A stretch of DNA of 64,000 bases from NCBI RefSeq assembly GCF_008253865.1, contig NZ_CP042331.1:3444001-3508000 (forward strand), written 5' to 3'. The DNA comes from Bosea sp. F3-2 (GTDB lineage Bacteria > Pseudomonadota > Alphaproteobacteria > Rhizobiales > Beijerinckiaceae). Position 1 is the first letter of the stretch, and the number at the start of each line of letters is the position of its first letter. Below, in pieces: positions 54,109 to 63,700 of this stretch. The translations under genes were made by a program, and so were the position numbers. Below the pieces are notes generated by a model. The model did no database searches. It was not told the DNA's origin and saw only the letters and a program-made list of their open reading frames with translations.

Positions 54109-54915
54109 ATGCCCGACCAGACACGCCATGACACATGGCAGGCCGGCGAGAACTATGATCGCTATATGGGGCGCTGGAGCCGCGAACTCGCGCCGCTTTT
54201 CGTCGACTGGCTGAACCCCCTGCCCGGCTTCGAATGGCTCGATGTCGGCTGCGGCACCGGCGCGCTGACCGAGGCGCTGCTGGGCGGCGCCGTGCCGGTC
54301 AGCATCGTCGCGATCGACCCCTCGGAGGGTCTCCTGGCCCTCGCCCAGCAGCGCATCACCAACTGGCGCGTCAGCTTTCGGCAGGGCAGCGCCGAGGCGC
54401 TGCCGGTCGAGACCGCGAGCTGCGACGCCGTCGGCTCCGCGCTGATGCTCAACTTCGTGCCGGACCGGGAGCGGGCGCTGGCGGAGATGCGCCGCGCCGT
54501 GCGGCCGGGCGGGCTGATCAGCTTCTATGTCTGGGACTATCCGGGCGGCGGCCTGCAGTTCCAGCACGCCTTCTGGACTGCGGCGACAGCCCTCGACCCG
54601 CAAGCGACGGAGCTGGCCCAGGACCGGCGCTTTTCCTTCTGCACGGACGCGGGGCTGACGGAGCTCGCTGCCGCCGCCGGGCTGATCGACATCGCCTGCG
54701 AGCCGCTCACCGTACCGACGCTGTTCCGCAACTTCGATGATTTCTGGCAGCCCTTCACGCTCGGCACCGGCCCGGCGCCGGGCTATTGCCTCAGCCTGCC
54801 GCTGGCGGCGCGCGAGCAGTTGCGGCAACGACTGCGCGAAAGCCTGCCATTCGCATCCGACGGCACGATCCCGCTGGAGGCGCGCGCCTGGGCGGTGCAG
54901 GGCATCTCGCCCTGA
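54109..54915 (+). CDS. Class I SAM-dependent methyltransferase
   Basis: A 268-residue Rossmann-fold methyltransferase: motif I LDVGCGTG at 44-51, the acidic AIDPSEG of motif II, and ALMLNFVPDRERAL of the post-II region. It is of the UbiE/COQ5-like methyltransf_11/25 type; the substrate is unknown. It is transcribed alone, with a hairpin 21 bases after the stop. Confidence 0.88.
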   Translation: MPDQTRHDTWQAGENYDRYMGRWSRELAPLFVDWLNPLPGFEWLDVGCGTGALTEALLGGAVPVSIVAIDPSEGLLALAQQRITNWRVSFRQGSAEALPVETASCDAVGSALMLNFVPDRERALAEMRRAVRPGGLISFYVWDYPGGGLQFQHAFWTAATALDPQATELAQDRRFSFCTDAGLTELAAAAGLIDIACEPLTVPTLFRNFDDFWQPFTLGTGPAPGYCLSLPLAAREQLRQRLRESLPFASDGTIPLEARAWAVQGISP

Positions 54916-54935
54916 GGCGCACGCGCGTCTTCCCC

Positions 54936-54957
54936 CGCCCGCGCTTCCGCGCGGGCG
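54936..54957 (+). terminator. Hairpin after the methyltransferase gene
   Basis: CGCCCGCGC and GCGCGGGCG form a perfect nine-base stem with a four-base loop, 20 bases after the stop; a short TT and then TTCG follow. Confidence 0.55.
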
Positions 54958-55341
54958 TTCGTCATGAGGGGCAGCGGAGCGCCGCGAGGCGCGGGGGTAT
55001 CGGGCCGCTTTCCTTGAGCCAGGATGCGGCGCGGAAGGATTGAGCCACCTTCCGCACGCCCCGTGGCGCTCCGCTCATCGGCGATTTCGGACTCCGGGCC
55101 GCGCTTATTGGGTCGAGGATGCCAGGCACCGGCCGACCGTTCCAGCGAGCTCCTCGCGCAGGGGCCGTAGTACCCCCAGGGCGGTGCCCCGAAGCCTCCC
55201 GGGAGTGGGTCGTAACGCCACCCGCAGGCGCCGAACCTCCTCCCGCCACTGGCATACCTCCGGATGGCCGCCCCTCGGGGATGAGGTGGGCCGAGCATAG
55301 GGGCGAAGCGAGAGGGCGGGGATAAGTTTTATGGGAACGCG

Positions 55342-55390
55342 CGGGGAACCCCTCTCCCGGATGGGAGAGGGGCAGGGGTGAGGGACCGCC
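55342..55390. repeat. 49-bp inverted repeat, left arm
   Basis: Runs from CGGGGAACCCCTC to GAGGGACCGCC and is a perfect reverse complement of 55789-55837 (49 of 49). Each arm contains its own hairpin, CCCCTCTCCC/GGGAGAGGGG. It ends 39 bases before the DUF559 start. Confidence 0.95.
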
Positions 55391-55429
55391 ATTGATTGCA
55401 AAGGCAATTCCTTTCAACATCCGCGCCTG

Positions 55430-55783
55430 ATGACGAGCGAGCGCCGGCAATTCGCAAGAGATCTGCGGCGGTATTCGACCGAGGCTGAGAGCGTGTTGTG
55501 GTCACTGCTGCGGGATAGGCGGCTCGACGGGCTGAAGTTCAGACGACAGGTTCCGCTGCTCGGCTATACCGTCGATTTCGTCTGCATCGAGCGTCGTCTG
55601 ATTGTCGAGGTCGATGGCCGGCAGCATGCCTGGGAAACGGAATACGATGCCGTACGAACCGCAGAGATCGAGCGGCATGGGTTCACGGTGATTCGTTTCC
55701 GGAATGACGAAATCATCGATAATCGGGACGCTGTCACAGCTGTCATCAGGCAGGCGGTTGCTGGTCCGGCTCAGCCCTCTTAA
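55430..55783 (+). CDS. DUF559 (Vsr/PD-(D/E)XK-like) protein
   Basis: A 117-residue DUF559 protein. The core FRRQVPLLGYTVDFVCIERR followed by LIVEVDGRQH has the Asp and Glu-x-Asp of a very-short-patch-repair/endonuclease-like fold, and RFRNDEI closes the domain. These small proteins are abundant in alphaproteobacteria; their function is not established. Only 39 bases separate the start from the left arm of a perfect 49-bp inverted repeat, and six bases separate its stop from the right arm, so gene and repeat form one compact unit of about 496 bp. Confidence 0.9.
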   Translation: MTSERRQFARDLRRYSTEAESVLWSLLRDRRLDGLKFRRQVPLLGYTVDFVCIERRLIVEVDGRQHAWETEYDAVRTAEIERHGFTVIRFRNDEIIDNRDAVTAVIRQAVAGPAQPS

Positions 55784-55788
55784 CGAGC

Positions 55789-55837
55789 GGCGGTCCCTCA
55801 CCCCTGCCCCTCTCCCATCCGGGAGAGGGGTTCCCCG
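55789..55837. repeat. 49-bp inverted repeat, right arm
   Basis: Perfect reverse complement of 55342-55390; begins GGCGGTCCCTCACCCC and ends GGTTCCCCG. It abuts the end of the DUF559 gene and precedes the convergent DUF2267 gene. Confidence 0.95.
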
Positions 55838-55842
55838 TGCGC

Positions 55843-56265
55843 TTACTCCGCCGCCCAGAACGCCCGCGCGCCCGTTGGCAGCTTGTCCAGCGCGTGCGCG
55901 AAGGCAGCCGCGTCGACATGGCGGCGCAGCGCCCGGGCGACGTCGGCGATGCCGCTTGCGGGCAGGAGCGTGTGGTCGTGGCGATAGCCGATCGCCTTCC
56001 GCGTCAGCGCCGTGTGCTCGGCGAAAGGTTTCGGCGGCTGCGCCGTGTCCCAGTTCTGCAGAAACATCGCCGCGAGTAGCGGCGGCAGGGCGTTCGCGAA
56101 AGTCACGCCCTCTGCGGGCGTCAGCCGCGCCCGGAAGGTGACGAGCACGGCCAGCACCGCCGCATAGGTCTGGTGCGTGGTCCCGAGCCCGAGCTCATCG
56201 CGCGCATCGAGCAGGAAGCGCTCGAAATCGCGCGAGGCATAGACGAAGGTGGAGGGGACGGTCAT
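55843..56265 (-). CDS. DUF2267 domain protein
   Basis: A 140-residue protein of the DUF2267 family: YASRDFERFLLDARDELGLGT at the start, then helices with LTPAEGVTFANALPPLLAAMFL. These helical proteins are widespread in alphaproteobacteria and often tied to stress regulons; the biochemical role is unknown. It is convergent with the DUF559 unit (its stop lies six bases from the repeat) and divergent from the AT-rich DUF262-HNH gene. Confidence 0.88.
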   Translation of the reverse strand: MTVPSTFVYASRDFERFLLDARDELGLGTTHQTYAAVLAVLVTFRARLTPAEGVTFANALPPLLAAMFLQNWDTAQPPKPFAEHTALTRKAIGYRHDHTLLPASGIADVARALRRHVDAAAFAHALDKLPTGARAFWAAE

Positions 56266-56358
56266 GGCGAAGGCGCTCTAGGATGTCGGCGGTGTGTCAG
56301 CTGACTCTTTACATCGAAACTGCGGCATGCTCGTTTTTCTGGGGGAGGCGCTCACCGA

Positions 56359-57927
56359 ATGCCTGATACAGTTATTCTAGACGCGATGATTGCTCGCGAT
56401 GATTTTGCAGTTAAAGGCCCACCTATGTCTTCTGCAGAACCTATCAAAGCTCTCTCTATGGAGAGTCTTGGAAGCAACGGAATGCTAGTTCCATTGCTAA
56501 GGAAGCCGGATTTTCAACGAGAAACGAACCATTGGACGACAAAGCAGGTCGTTAGCTTCTTGGAAAGCTTCTTAGATAACGAATTAGTTCCATCTATAAT
56601 TCTTTGGCAATCGGAGTCGTACGTTTTTGTAATTGATGGCGGACACCGAATTAGCGCCCTCAAAGCCTGGATTAACGACGACTACGGCGACGGCCCGATT
56701 TCGCTAAAATACTTCTCCAATAACATATCGATCTCTCAAAAAAAGACGGCAGAGAAGACGAGAAAAGAAGTAGAAAGAACCATCGGGAAGTACACTTTAG
56801 TTAAAGATGCCCTCGTTAATCAGAGTTCTCACACGCCAGAGCGAGTCGCACGCGCGCGCAATATGGCGACGCGCTCATTATCACTGCAATGGGTTAACGG
56901 GGACGCCGACAAAGCCGAGAGTTCGTTCTTCAAGATCAATACGCAGGGAACGCCCCTGGACGCCTCAGAAGAACTTCTCCTAAGGAACCGCACTAGGTCC
57001 ATTGCAGTTGCCGCTCGGTCTGTCGTCAGAGCCGCGACAGGTCACAAATACTGGTCAAAATTCCCGGACGAGACTAGAGAAAAGATCGAAACCCAAGCGA
57101 AGATACTGCATCAAAATTTCTTCGCTCCTGAAATAAATGTTCCGATTAAGACACTTGATCTGCCAATTGGCGGCACAAAATCTCCACTCAACGCCCTTGA
57201 ACTGCTAATGAATATAATTTCAATCACAAGCGCGAAACAAGGATCGACTCGCCAAGCTATCGATGAATTTGATGAAGATTCCGACGGAAGCAAAACTATT
57301 AGTGTCTTGAAAAATACGATTTCAGTAATGAGTCGAATTTCTGGAAACGATTCTGGCAGCCTTGGCCTCCATCCTGCCGTATATTTTTATTCCGAAAGAG
57401 GACGTCATATTCCAGACCTTCTCTTGGGAATGATTCTGTGCTTCAAGAAGCATATATCTAATAATAACGATCAATTTTTCCGAGATTTTTCTAATCATAG
57501 AGCAGATGTCGAGAAATTTATAATCAACAATAAATCGCTAATTACCCAATCTCTTCAAATAGCTAGAAGCAAAAATAGATTTGAAAGAGCCTCAGACATG
57601 ATTGATTACATGGTAAAAAATCTAAAGTTAGGAGGAAAATTCAAAATCGAAGATCTTATATCCGTCATAATACCGAATTCAGAAGGAAAAATACTCGCAT
57701 TAAAAGAAAAAGCAACATCATCTAATTTTTCTGACGACACAAAATCGTCGATTTATATCAAAGAATCTCTAAAGAAGGCAGTCAAATGCCCCATATGCAA
57801 AGGTCTCCTAGATCCAACTAGATCAATTTCTTACGACCACATTCAACGCGTCCGCGATGGAGGAAAAGGTTCGGCGGATAACGGGCAGTTAACTCATCCC
57901 TACTGCAATTCGGGAATTCGGTGTTAA
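56359..57927 (+). CDS. DUF262-HNH endonuclease, single-gene defence-type protein
   Basis: A 522-residue two-domain protein. The N-terminal DUF262 (ParB/Srx-like NTP-using domain of GmrS-type enzymes) has FQRETNHW at 52-59 and the DGGHR motif at 93-97, matching the DGQ(H/Q)R active site of the family. After a long helical region, the C-terminus (477-522) is an HNH nuclease: CPIC at 477-480, His494 in YDHI, Asn508 and a final HPYC at 513-516. DUF262 with a nuclease occurs in modification-dependent (type IV) restriction such as GmrSD and SspE. The gene is strikingly AT-rich next to its neighbours, indicating transfer. ATG 56359 has GGGGGAGG upstream; ATG 56425 is possible. Confidence 0.8.
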   Translation: MPDTVILDAMIARDDFAVKGPPMSSAEPIKALSMESLGSNGMLVPLLRKPDFQRETNHWTTKQVVSFLESFLDNELVPSIILWQSESYVFVIDGGHRISALKAWINDDYGDGPISLKYFSNNISISQKKTAEKTRKEVERTIGKYTLVKDALVNQSSHTPERVARARNMATRSLSLQWVNGDADKAESSFFKINTQGTPLDASEELLLRNRTRSIAVAARSVVRAATGHKYWSKFPDETREKIETQAKILHQNFFAPEINVPIKTLDLPIGGTKSPLNALELLMNIISITSAKQGSTRQAIDEFDEDSDGSKTISVLKNTISVMSRISGNDSGSLGLHPAVYFYSERGRHIPDLLLGMILCFKKHISNNNDQFFRDFSNHRADVEKFIINNKSLITQSLQIARSKNRFERASDMIDYMVKNLKLGGKFKIEDLISVIIPNSEGKILALKEKATSSNFSDDTKSSIYIKESLKKAVKCPICKGLLDPTRSISYDHIQRVRDGGKGSADNGQLTHPYCNSGIRC

Positions 57928-57943
57928 CACCCGCTCGGGCGAC

Positions 57944-60625
57944 TTACCGCCTCCGCCGTCTCTCCCCCGCCCCCTTCGGCCGCGTTTCCGGCACCGGGCC
58001 CATCTCGTCGAGGGTGGGCTTGCGGGCGCGTGAGGCCAGCGGGTCGCTCTTCGGCTTGCCCTCGCCGCCGCCCCAATTATGCGGGCCCATATCCGCGTCG
58101 GTCGGCTTGCGCGCGCGGGTCGGCGGCAGGTTGGCGCTCGATCCGTAGCTGCGCTCGCCCTTGTAGCGGCCGGCGCTGGCCTCGACATCGCTCTGGCGGG
58201 CGAGCGGGTCGTCGCTGATCGCCAGCTCCGTCGCCTGCAGGCGCTTGATCTCGTCGCGCAACCGGGCGGCGGTCTCGAATTCGAGGTCGGCGGCGGCCTC
58301 GCGCATGCGCTTCTCGAGATCGGCGATCGCGGCCTTGAGGTTGTGGCCCGAGGCCGGCGCCACCAGCCCCTTGTCGACCGTGACATGGTCGCGCTCATAG
58401 ACCGAGCCGAGGATGTCGCCGATGGCGCGCTTGATCGTCTGCGGCGTGATGCCGTTGGCCTCGTTATAGGCGACCTGCTTCTCGCGGCGGCGATTGGTCT
58501 CGGCCATCGCCCGCTCCATCGAGCCGGTGACGTGGTCGGCATAGAGGATGACCTTGCCGTCGACATTGCGCGCGGCGCGGCCGATGGTCTGGATCAGCGA
58601 GGTCTCGGAGCGCAGGAAGCCCTCCTTGTCGGCGTCGAGGATGGCGACGAAGCCGCATTCGGGGATGTCGAGGCCCTCGCGCAGCAGGTTGATGCCGACC
58701 AGGACATCAAACGCTCCTAGACGGAGATCGCGAAGAATCTCGATGCGCTCGATCGTGTCGATGTCGGAGTGCATGTAGCGCACGCGCACGCCGTTCTCGT
58801 GCAGATACTCGGTCAGATCCTCGGCCATGCGCTTGGTCAGCACGGTGACGAGGGTGCGGTAGCCCTTCTCGGTGACCTCCTTGACCTCGTCGAGCAGGTC
58901 CGCGACCTGATGCTTGGCGGGGCGGACCTCGACCGGCGGGTCGATCAGCCCGGTCGGGCGGATGACCTGCTCGGTGAAGACGCCACCGGTCTGCTCCATC
59001 TCCCAGCCGCCGGGCGTGGCCGAAACATGCACCGACTGCGGCCGCATCGCGTCCCATTCCTCGAAGCGCAGCGGCCGGTTGTCCATGCAGGAGGGCAGGC
59101 GGAAGCCGTATTCGGCCAAGGTCGCCTTGCGGCGGAAGTCGCCGCGATACATGCCGCCGATCTGCGGCACGGTGACGTGGCTCTCATCGGTGAAGACCAG
59201 CGCGTTGTCGGGCAGGTATTCGAACAGGGTCGGCGGCGGCTCGCCCGGCTTGCGGCCGGTGAGATAGCGCGAATAGTTCTCGATGCCGTTGCAGGAGCCG
59301 GTGGCCTCGATCATCTCGATGTCGAAGGTGCAGCGCTGGTCGAGCCGCTGCGCCTCCAAATAGCGGCCCATACGGTTGAGCTCGTCGAGGCGGGCCTTGA
59401 GCTCCTCCTTGATCGACTTCACCGCCTGGGTCAGCGTCGGGCGCGGCGTGGTGTAGTGCGAATTGCCGTAGACCTTGATGAATTCGAGCTCGCCGGTCTT
59501 CTGGCCGGTGAGCGGATCGAACTCGGAGATCGACTCGACCTCGTCGCCGAACAGGCCGATGCGCCAGGCGCGGTCCTCATAGTGCGCCGGGAACAGCTCG
59601 ATCACGTCGCCGCGCACCCGGAAGGTGCCGCGGGCGAAATCGCCGAGCGTGCGCTTGTATTGCAGGGCGACGAGATCGGCGATGAGCTGGCGCTGCTCGA
59701 TGCGCTCGCCGAGCTTCACCGAGAAGGTCATCGCCGTATAGGTCTCGACCGAGCCGATACCGTAGATGCAGGAGACGGAGGCGACGATGATCACGTCGTC
59801 GCGTTCGAGCAAAGAGCGCGTCGCGGCGTGGCGCATGCGGTCGATCTGCTCGTTGATCGAGGATTCCTTCTCGATATAGGTGTCCGAGCGCGGGACATAG
59901 GCCTCGGGCTGGTAATAGTCGTAATAGGAGACGAAGTACTCGACCGCGTTGTCGGGGAAGAAGCTTTTGAATTCCCCGTACAACTGGGCGGCCAGCGTCT
60001 TGTTCGGCGCCAACACCAGCGCCGGGCGCTGCGTCTCCTCGATCACCTTGGCCATGGTGAAGGTCTTGCCCGAGCCGGTGACGCCGAGCAGCACCTGGTC
60101 GCGCTCCTGCCGGCGGATGCCGTCGACGAGATCGGAGATCGCGGTCGGCTGGTCGCCCGACGGCGAGAAATCCGACTTCATCGTGAAAGCGATGCCGCCT
60201 TCCGACTTCTCCGGACGCGGCGGACGGTGCGGCGTCCAGGGTTTACCCGGATCGATGAAGGGGCTGCCGGTTTCAAGCAGCGACTGCAGCGACGTCGCGG
60301 TCGCGGCCGCCGCCCCTTCGGCGCCGGCGAAAGCTGAATCCGCCTTCTTCGAGAGCTTCTTCTTCGGCCTGATATCGCCATCGCCGGGGCGCGCCTCGGC
60401 CTCGTAGCCGGCCTGCGGCGTATCCTTGAAGCCCGAGGCGCCGCCGGGCACGGCCGTGCCGCGATTGATCGCCGGGTTCAGCAGATCGGCGAGATAGCCT
60501 TCGAGCGGCTTCAGCTCGGGCTTCGACGCCTTGGAGTTCGGCGTGCGGGCCGATGACGGCTTCTTTGTCGCAGCGGACTTGGCGGCTTTCGGCTTGGCGG
60601 TCGTGCTGTCAGGGCTTTTCGGCAT
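57944..60625 (-). CDS. uvrB: Excinuclease ABC subunit B
   Basis: An 893-residue UvrB, the damage-verification helicase of nucleotide excision repair. Walker A GVTGSGKT is at 181-188, the beta-hairpin YDYYQPEAYVPRSDTYIEKE (two tyrosine-rich segments) follows, later motifs include FVDESHVTVPQ-like FTDESHVT and QTIGRAARN, and the UVR domain that binds UvrA/UvrC (EKRMREAAADLEFETAARLRD core) is near the C-terminus. A basic, low-complexity N-terminal extension of about 145 residues precedes the family start. ATG 60625 follows a GGGACCATATTGC context; it is convergent with the DUF262-HNH gene, 16 bases apart. Confidence 0.94.
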   Translation of the reverse strand: MPKSPDSTTAKPKAAKSAATKKPSSARTPNSKASKPELKPLEGYLADLLNPAINRGTAVPGGASGFKDTPQAGYEAEARPGDGDIRPKKKLSKKADSAFAGAEGAAAATATSLQSLLETGSPFIDPGKPWTPHRPPRPEKSEGGIAFTMKSDFSPSGDQPTAISDLVDGIRRQERDQVLLGVTGSGKTFTMAKVIEETQRPALVLAPNKTLAAQLYGEFKSFFPDNAVEYFVSYYDYYQPEAYVPRSDTYIEKESSINEQIDRMRHAATRSLLERDDVIIVASVSCIYGIGSVETYTAMTFSVKLGERIEQRQLIADLVALQYKRTLGDFARGTFRVRGDVIELFPAHYEDRAWRIGLFGDEVESISEFDPLTGQKTGELEFIKVYGNSHYTTPRPTLTQAVKSIKEELKARLDELNRMGRYLEAQRLDQRCTFDIEMIEATGSCNGIENYSRYLTGRKPGEPPPTLFEYLPDNALVFTDESHVTVPQIGGMYRGDFRRKATLAEYGFRLPSCMDNRPLRFEEWDAMRPQSVHVSATPGGWEMEQTGGVFTEQVIRPTGLIDPPVEVRPAKHQVADLLDEVKEVTEKGYRTLVTVLTKRMAEDLTEYLHENGVRVRYMHSDIDTIERIEILRDLRLGAFDVLVGINLLREGLDIPECGFVAILDADKEGFLRSETSLIQTIGRAARNVDGKVILYADHVTGSMERAMAETNRRREKQVAYNEANGITPQTIKRAIGDILGSVYERDHVTVDKGLVAPASGHNLKAAIADLEKRMREAAADLEFETAARLRDEIKRLQATELAISDDPLARQSDVEASAGRYKGERSYGSSANLPPTRARKPTDADMGPHNWGGGEGKPKSDPLASRARKPTLDEMGPVPETRPKGAGERRRRR

Positions 60626-60768
60626 GGCGGCAATATGGTCCCGAACGCCTGATGATGCGAGGGGGTGCGGCGGCGAAACGGCCAGATTGGTGACAGGAGT
60701 TGACAGGGGAAGTAGTTGCAATCTTAGGTTGCATATTCTGATCTGAAGCAACCTGGGGAGACGGGACC

Positions 60769-63700
60769 ATGTCGGGGGGCGGGTCCGGGCCGGATACGGC
60801 GGATGTCGAGGCCTTCATCGCGCGCTGGCGGGTGTCGGAAGGGGCTGAGCGCGCCGCCTATGCGCAGTTCCTGAGCGAGCTCTGCCGGCTGATCGGCGTC
60901 GAGCCGCCGCAGCCACCGACCAGCGATTCCGACGCGGTGACCTACCGCTTCGAATATCCGGTGCGCTTTCCCGATGGGCAGGGCGGGCACAGCACGGGGC
61001 GCATCGACCTTTACAGGAAGGGCGCCTTCGTCCTCGAAGCCAAGCAGAGCCGGCTGAAGGGGCAGGCGAAGGAAATCCTCCCGGCGCAGGGCGCCCTGCC
61101 CTTCGCCGAACCGGCCGGGCCGCGCGGCCGGCGCGGGGCCGATCGCGCCTGGGACGTGCTGATGCTCAACGCCAGGCGCCAGGCGGAGGACTATGCCAAG
61201 GCCCTGCCGGCCTCGCATGGCTGGCCACCCTTCCTGATTGTCTGCGACGTCGGCCACTGTTTCGAGTTCTACGCCGACTTCACCGGGCAGGGTAAGAACT
61301 ACGTCCAGTTCCCGGACCGGCAGAGCTACCGCGTCTATCTCGACGATCTGCGCGAGGAGGCCGTGCGCCGGCGCCTCGCCGCAATCTGGACCGAGCCGCT
61401 CGCGCTCGACCCGACCCGCCATGCGGCGCGCGTCACCCGCGCAATCGCTGAGCGACTGGCCGCCGTCTCCAAGGCGCTGGAGCGCGACCATGATCCGGAG
61501 GAGGTCGCGCTTTTCCTGATGCGCTGCCTGTTCACAATGTTCGCCGAGGATGTCGGGCTGATCCGCAAGGATGCCTTCAAGACGCTGCTGCGCGAATGCC
61601 GCGACGATCCCGAATCCTTCCTGCCGCTCGTATCGGAGCTCTGGCAGGCGATGGACAAGGGGCAATACTCGACCTCCGTGCGCGAGCGGATGAAGCGCTT
61701 CAACGGCAAGCTCTACGAGGACGCGAAGGTCTACCCGCTCGGGCGCGAGGAGATCGGCGAATTGCTGGCCGCCGCCGAGCACGACTGGAAGGAGGTCGAG
61801 CCCGCGATCTTCGGCACGCTGCTCGAACAGGCGCTCGATCCGCAGGAACGTGCGCGGCTCGGCGCGCATTACACGCCGCGCGCCTATGTCGAGCGGCTGG
61901 TCGTCGAGACCGTGATCGAGCCACTGCGCGAAGACTGGCGCGCCGTGCTCGGCGCCGCGCAACAGGCACGCGACGGCGGCGACACGAAGAAGGCGCTGGC
62001 GCTGGTCGAGGTCTTCCACGAAACCTTGTGCCAGACGCGTGTCCTCGACCCGGCCTGCGGAACGGGGAATTTCCTCCATGTCGCACAGGAGCTGATGAAG
62101 AAACTCGAGGGCGAGGTTCTGGACGCAGCGAGCGAGCTCGGCAGTGCCGAGACGCTCGGCGGCTTCGCACGACACGCGGTCGGTCCGCAGCAGTTCCTCG
62201 GCCTGGAAACGAACCGCCGAGCCGTCGCCATCGCCGACCTCGTGCTCTGGATCGGCCATCTGCAATGGCATTTCCGCACCCGCGGCTTCGCGCCGAAGGA
62301 GCCGATCCTCAAAAAGCTCGACCACATCTACAAGCGCGATGCGGTGCTGAGCTGGGATGGCTGGCCGATCCCGAAGGTGGTCAATGGCCATGAAATCCTG
62401 CCGAATCCGCGCCGGCCGGAATGGCCGGAGGCCGAATTCATCGCCGGCAACCCGCCCTTCATCGGCGGCAAGGACCTGCGCAGCCGACTTGGCGACGCCT
62501 ATGCAGAAGCGCTGTGGGCGGCGCACCCGCAGATGAACGAGAGCGCCGATCTGGTGATGTACTGGTGGGATCGGGCCGCCGAGATCCTGACGCGGCCAGG
62601 CACGAGGCTGCGGCGCTTCGGCTTCGTCACCACCAACTCCATCACGCAGCTTTTTCAGCGCCGCACGATCGAACGGCATCTGGCGGCGCGACGGCCGCTC
62701 TCGCTGGTCATGGCGATCCCCGACCATCCCTGGACGAGAGCCGGCAAGGACAGCGCCGCTGTGCGCATCGCGATGACGGTGGCGCAAGCCGGGCGACACG
62801 ACGGAAGGCTCTGCGAAATGACGTCCGAAGCCGCGCTCGACACCGATCAGCCGCAGATCGAATTGAGCCTACGCGAGGGGCGGATCAGCTCAGACCTTTC
62901 GATTGGCGCAGACGTAACCCAGGCGGTCGCGCTGAGATCTAATGAAGGCTTGTGCTCGCGCGGCGTGCCGCTGCACGGAGCAGGCTTTATTCTCAAGCCG
63001 AGCGAAGCCGAAGCTCTCGGCTTGTCTCGCCGGGCAGGGCTAGTCGAACACATCCGCCACTATCGCAACGGCCGTGACCTCACATCACGCCCACGCGGCG
63101 TTCTGGTCATCGATCTCGATGGGCTCGGCAGCGAGGACGTAAGGACACGCTTCCCGGAAGTTTATCAGCACCTTCTGCTGCGTGTGAAACCTGAGCGGGA
63201 CAAGAACAACGAGGCTTATCGGCGGGAAAACTGGTGGCTGTTCGGTCGCAGAAATACCGACATGCGCGGTTTCACAGCTGGACTGCAGCGCTACGTCGCC
63301 ACGGCCGAGACCGCCAAGCATCGCGTCTTCCAGTTTCTTGACGCTTCGATCCTGCCGGACAACATGCTCGTCGCGGTAGGCCTCTCCGACACGTTCCATC
63401 TTGGCGTGCTCTCGTCTCGAATCCACGTTGTTTGGGCCCTGCGCGCCGGCGGCTGGCTCGGCGTCGGCAACGATCCGCGCTACTCGAAATCCCGCTGCTT
63501 CGATCCCTTCCCGTTTCCCGATGCGAACGAGCTTCAGAAAGAGGCCATCCGGAAGCCCGCCGAGGCGCTGGATGCCCTGCGCAAGCAGGTGCTGGCCGAT
63601 CATCCCGACCTCACCCTGACCAAACTCTACAATGTGCGCGAGGCGATCCGTGCCGGCGGCGCCCTGACGGCGGCCGAAGCCGGTATCCGCGACCGCGGGC

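Larger units (their letters stand above)
54916..55429. other. 514-bp non-coding stretch before the DUF559 gene
   Basis: It contains the terminator hairpin at 54936 and the left arm of a 49-bp inverted repeat at 55342-55390. The middle (55000-55330) is GC-rich with some short stems but no gene, promoter or recognisable RNA. Confidence 0.55.

Noticed and set aside
55342..55837. CRISPR-like repeat structure
   Set aside because: Only two repeat copies, in inverted orientation, with a complete gene between them; not a direct-repeat/spacer array.
56266..57943. Attachment-site duplications bordering the AT-rich DUF262 gene
   Set aside because: I looked for matching direct repeats at both ends and found none longer than a few bases; no integrase is present.
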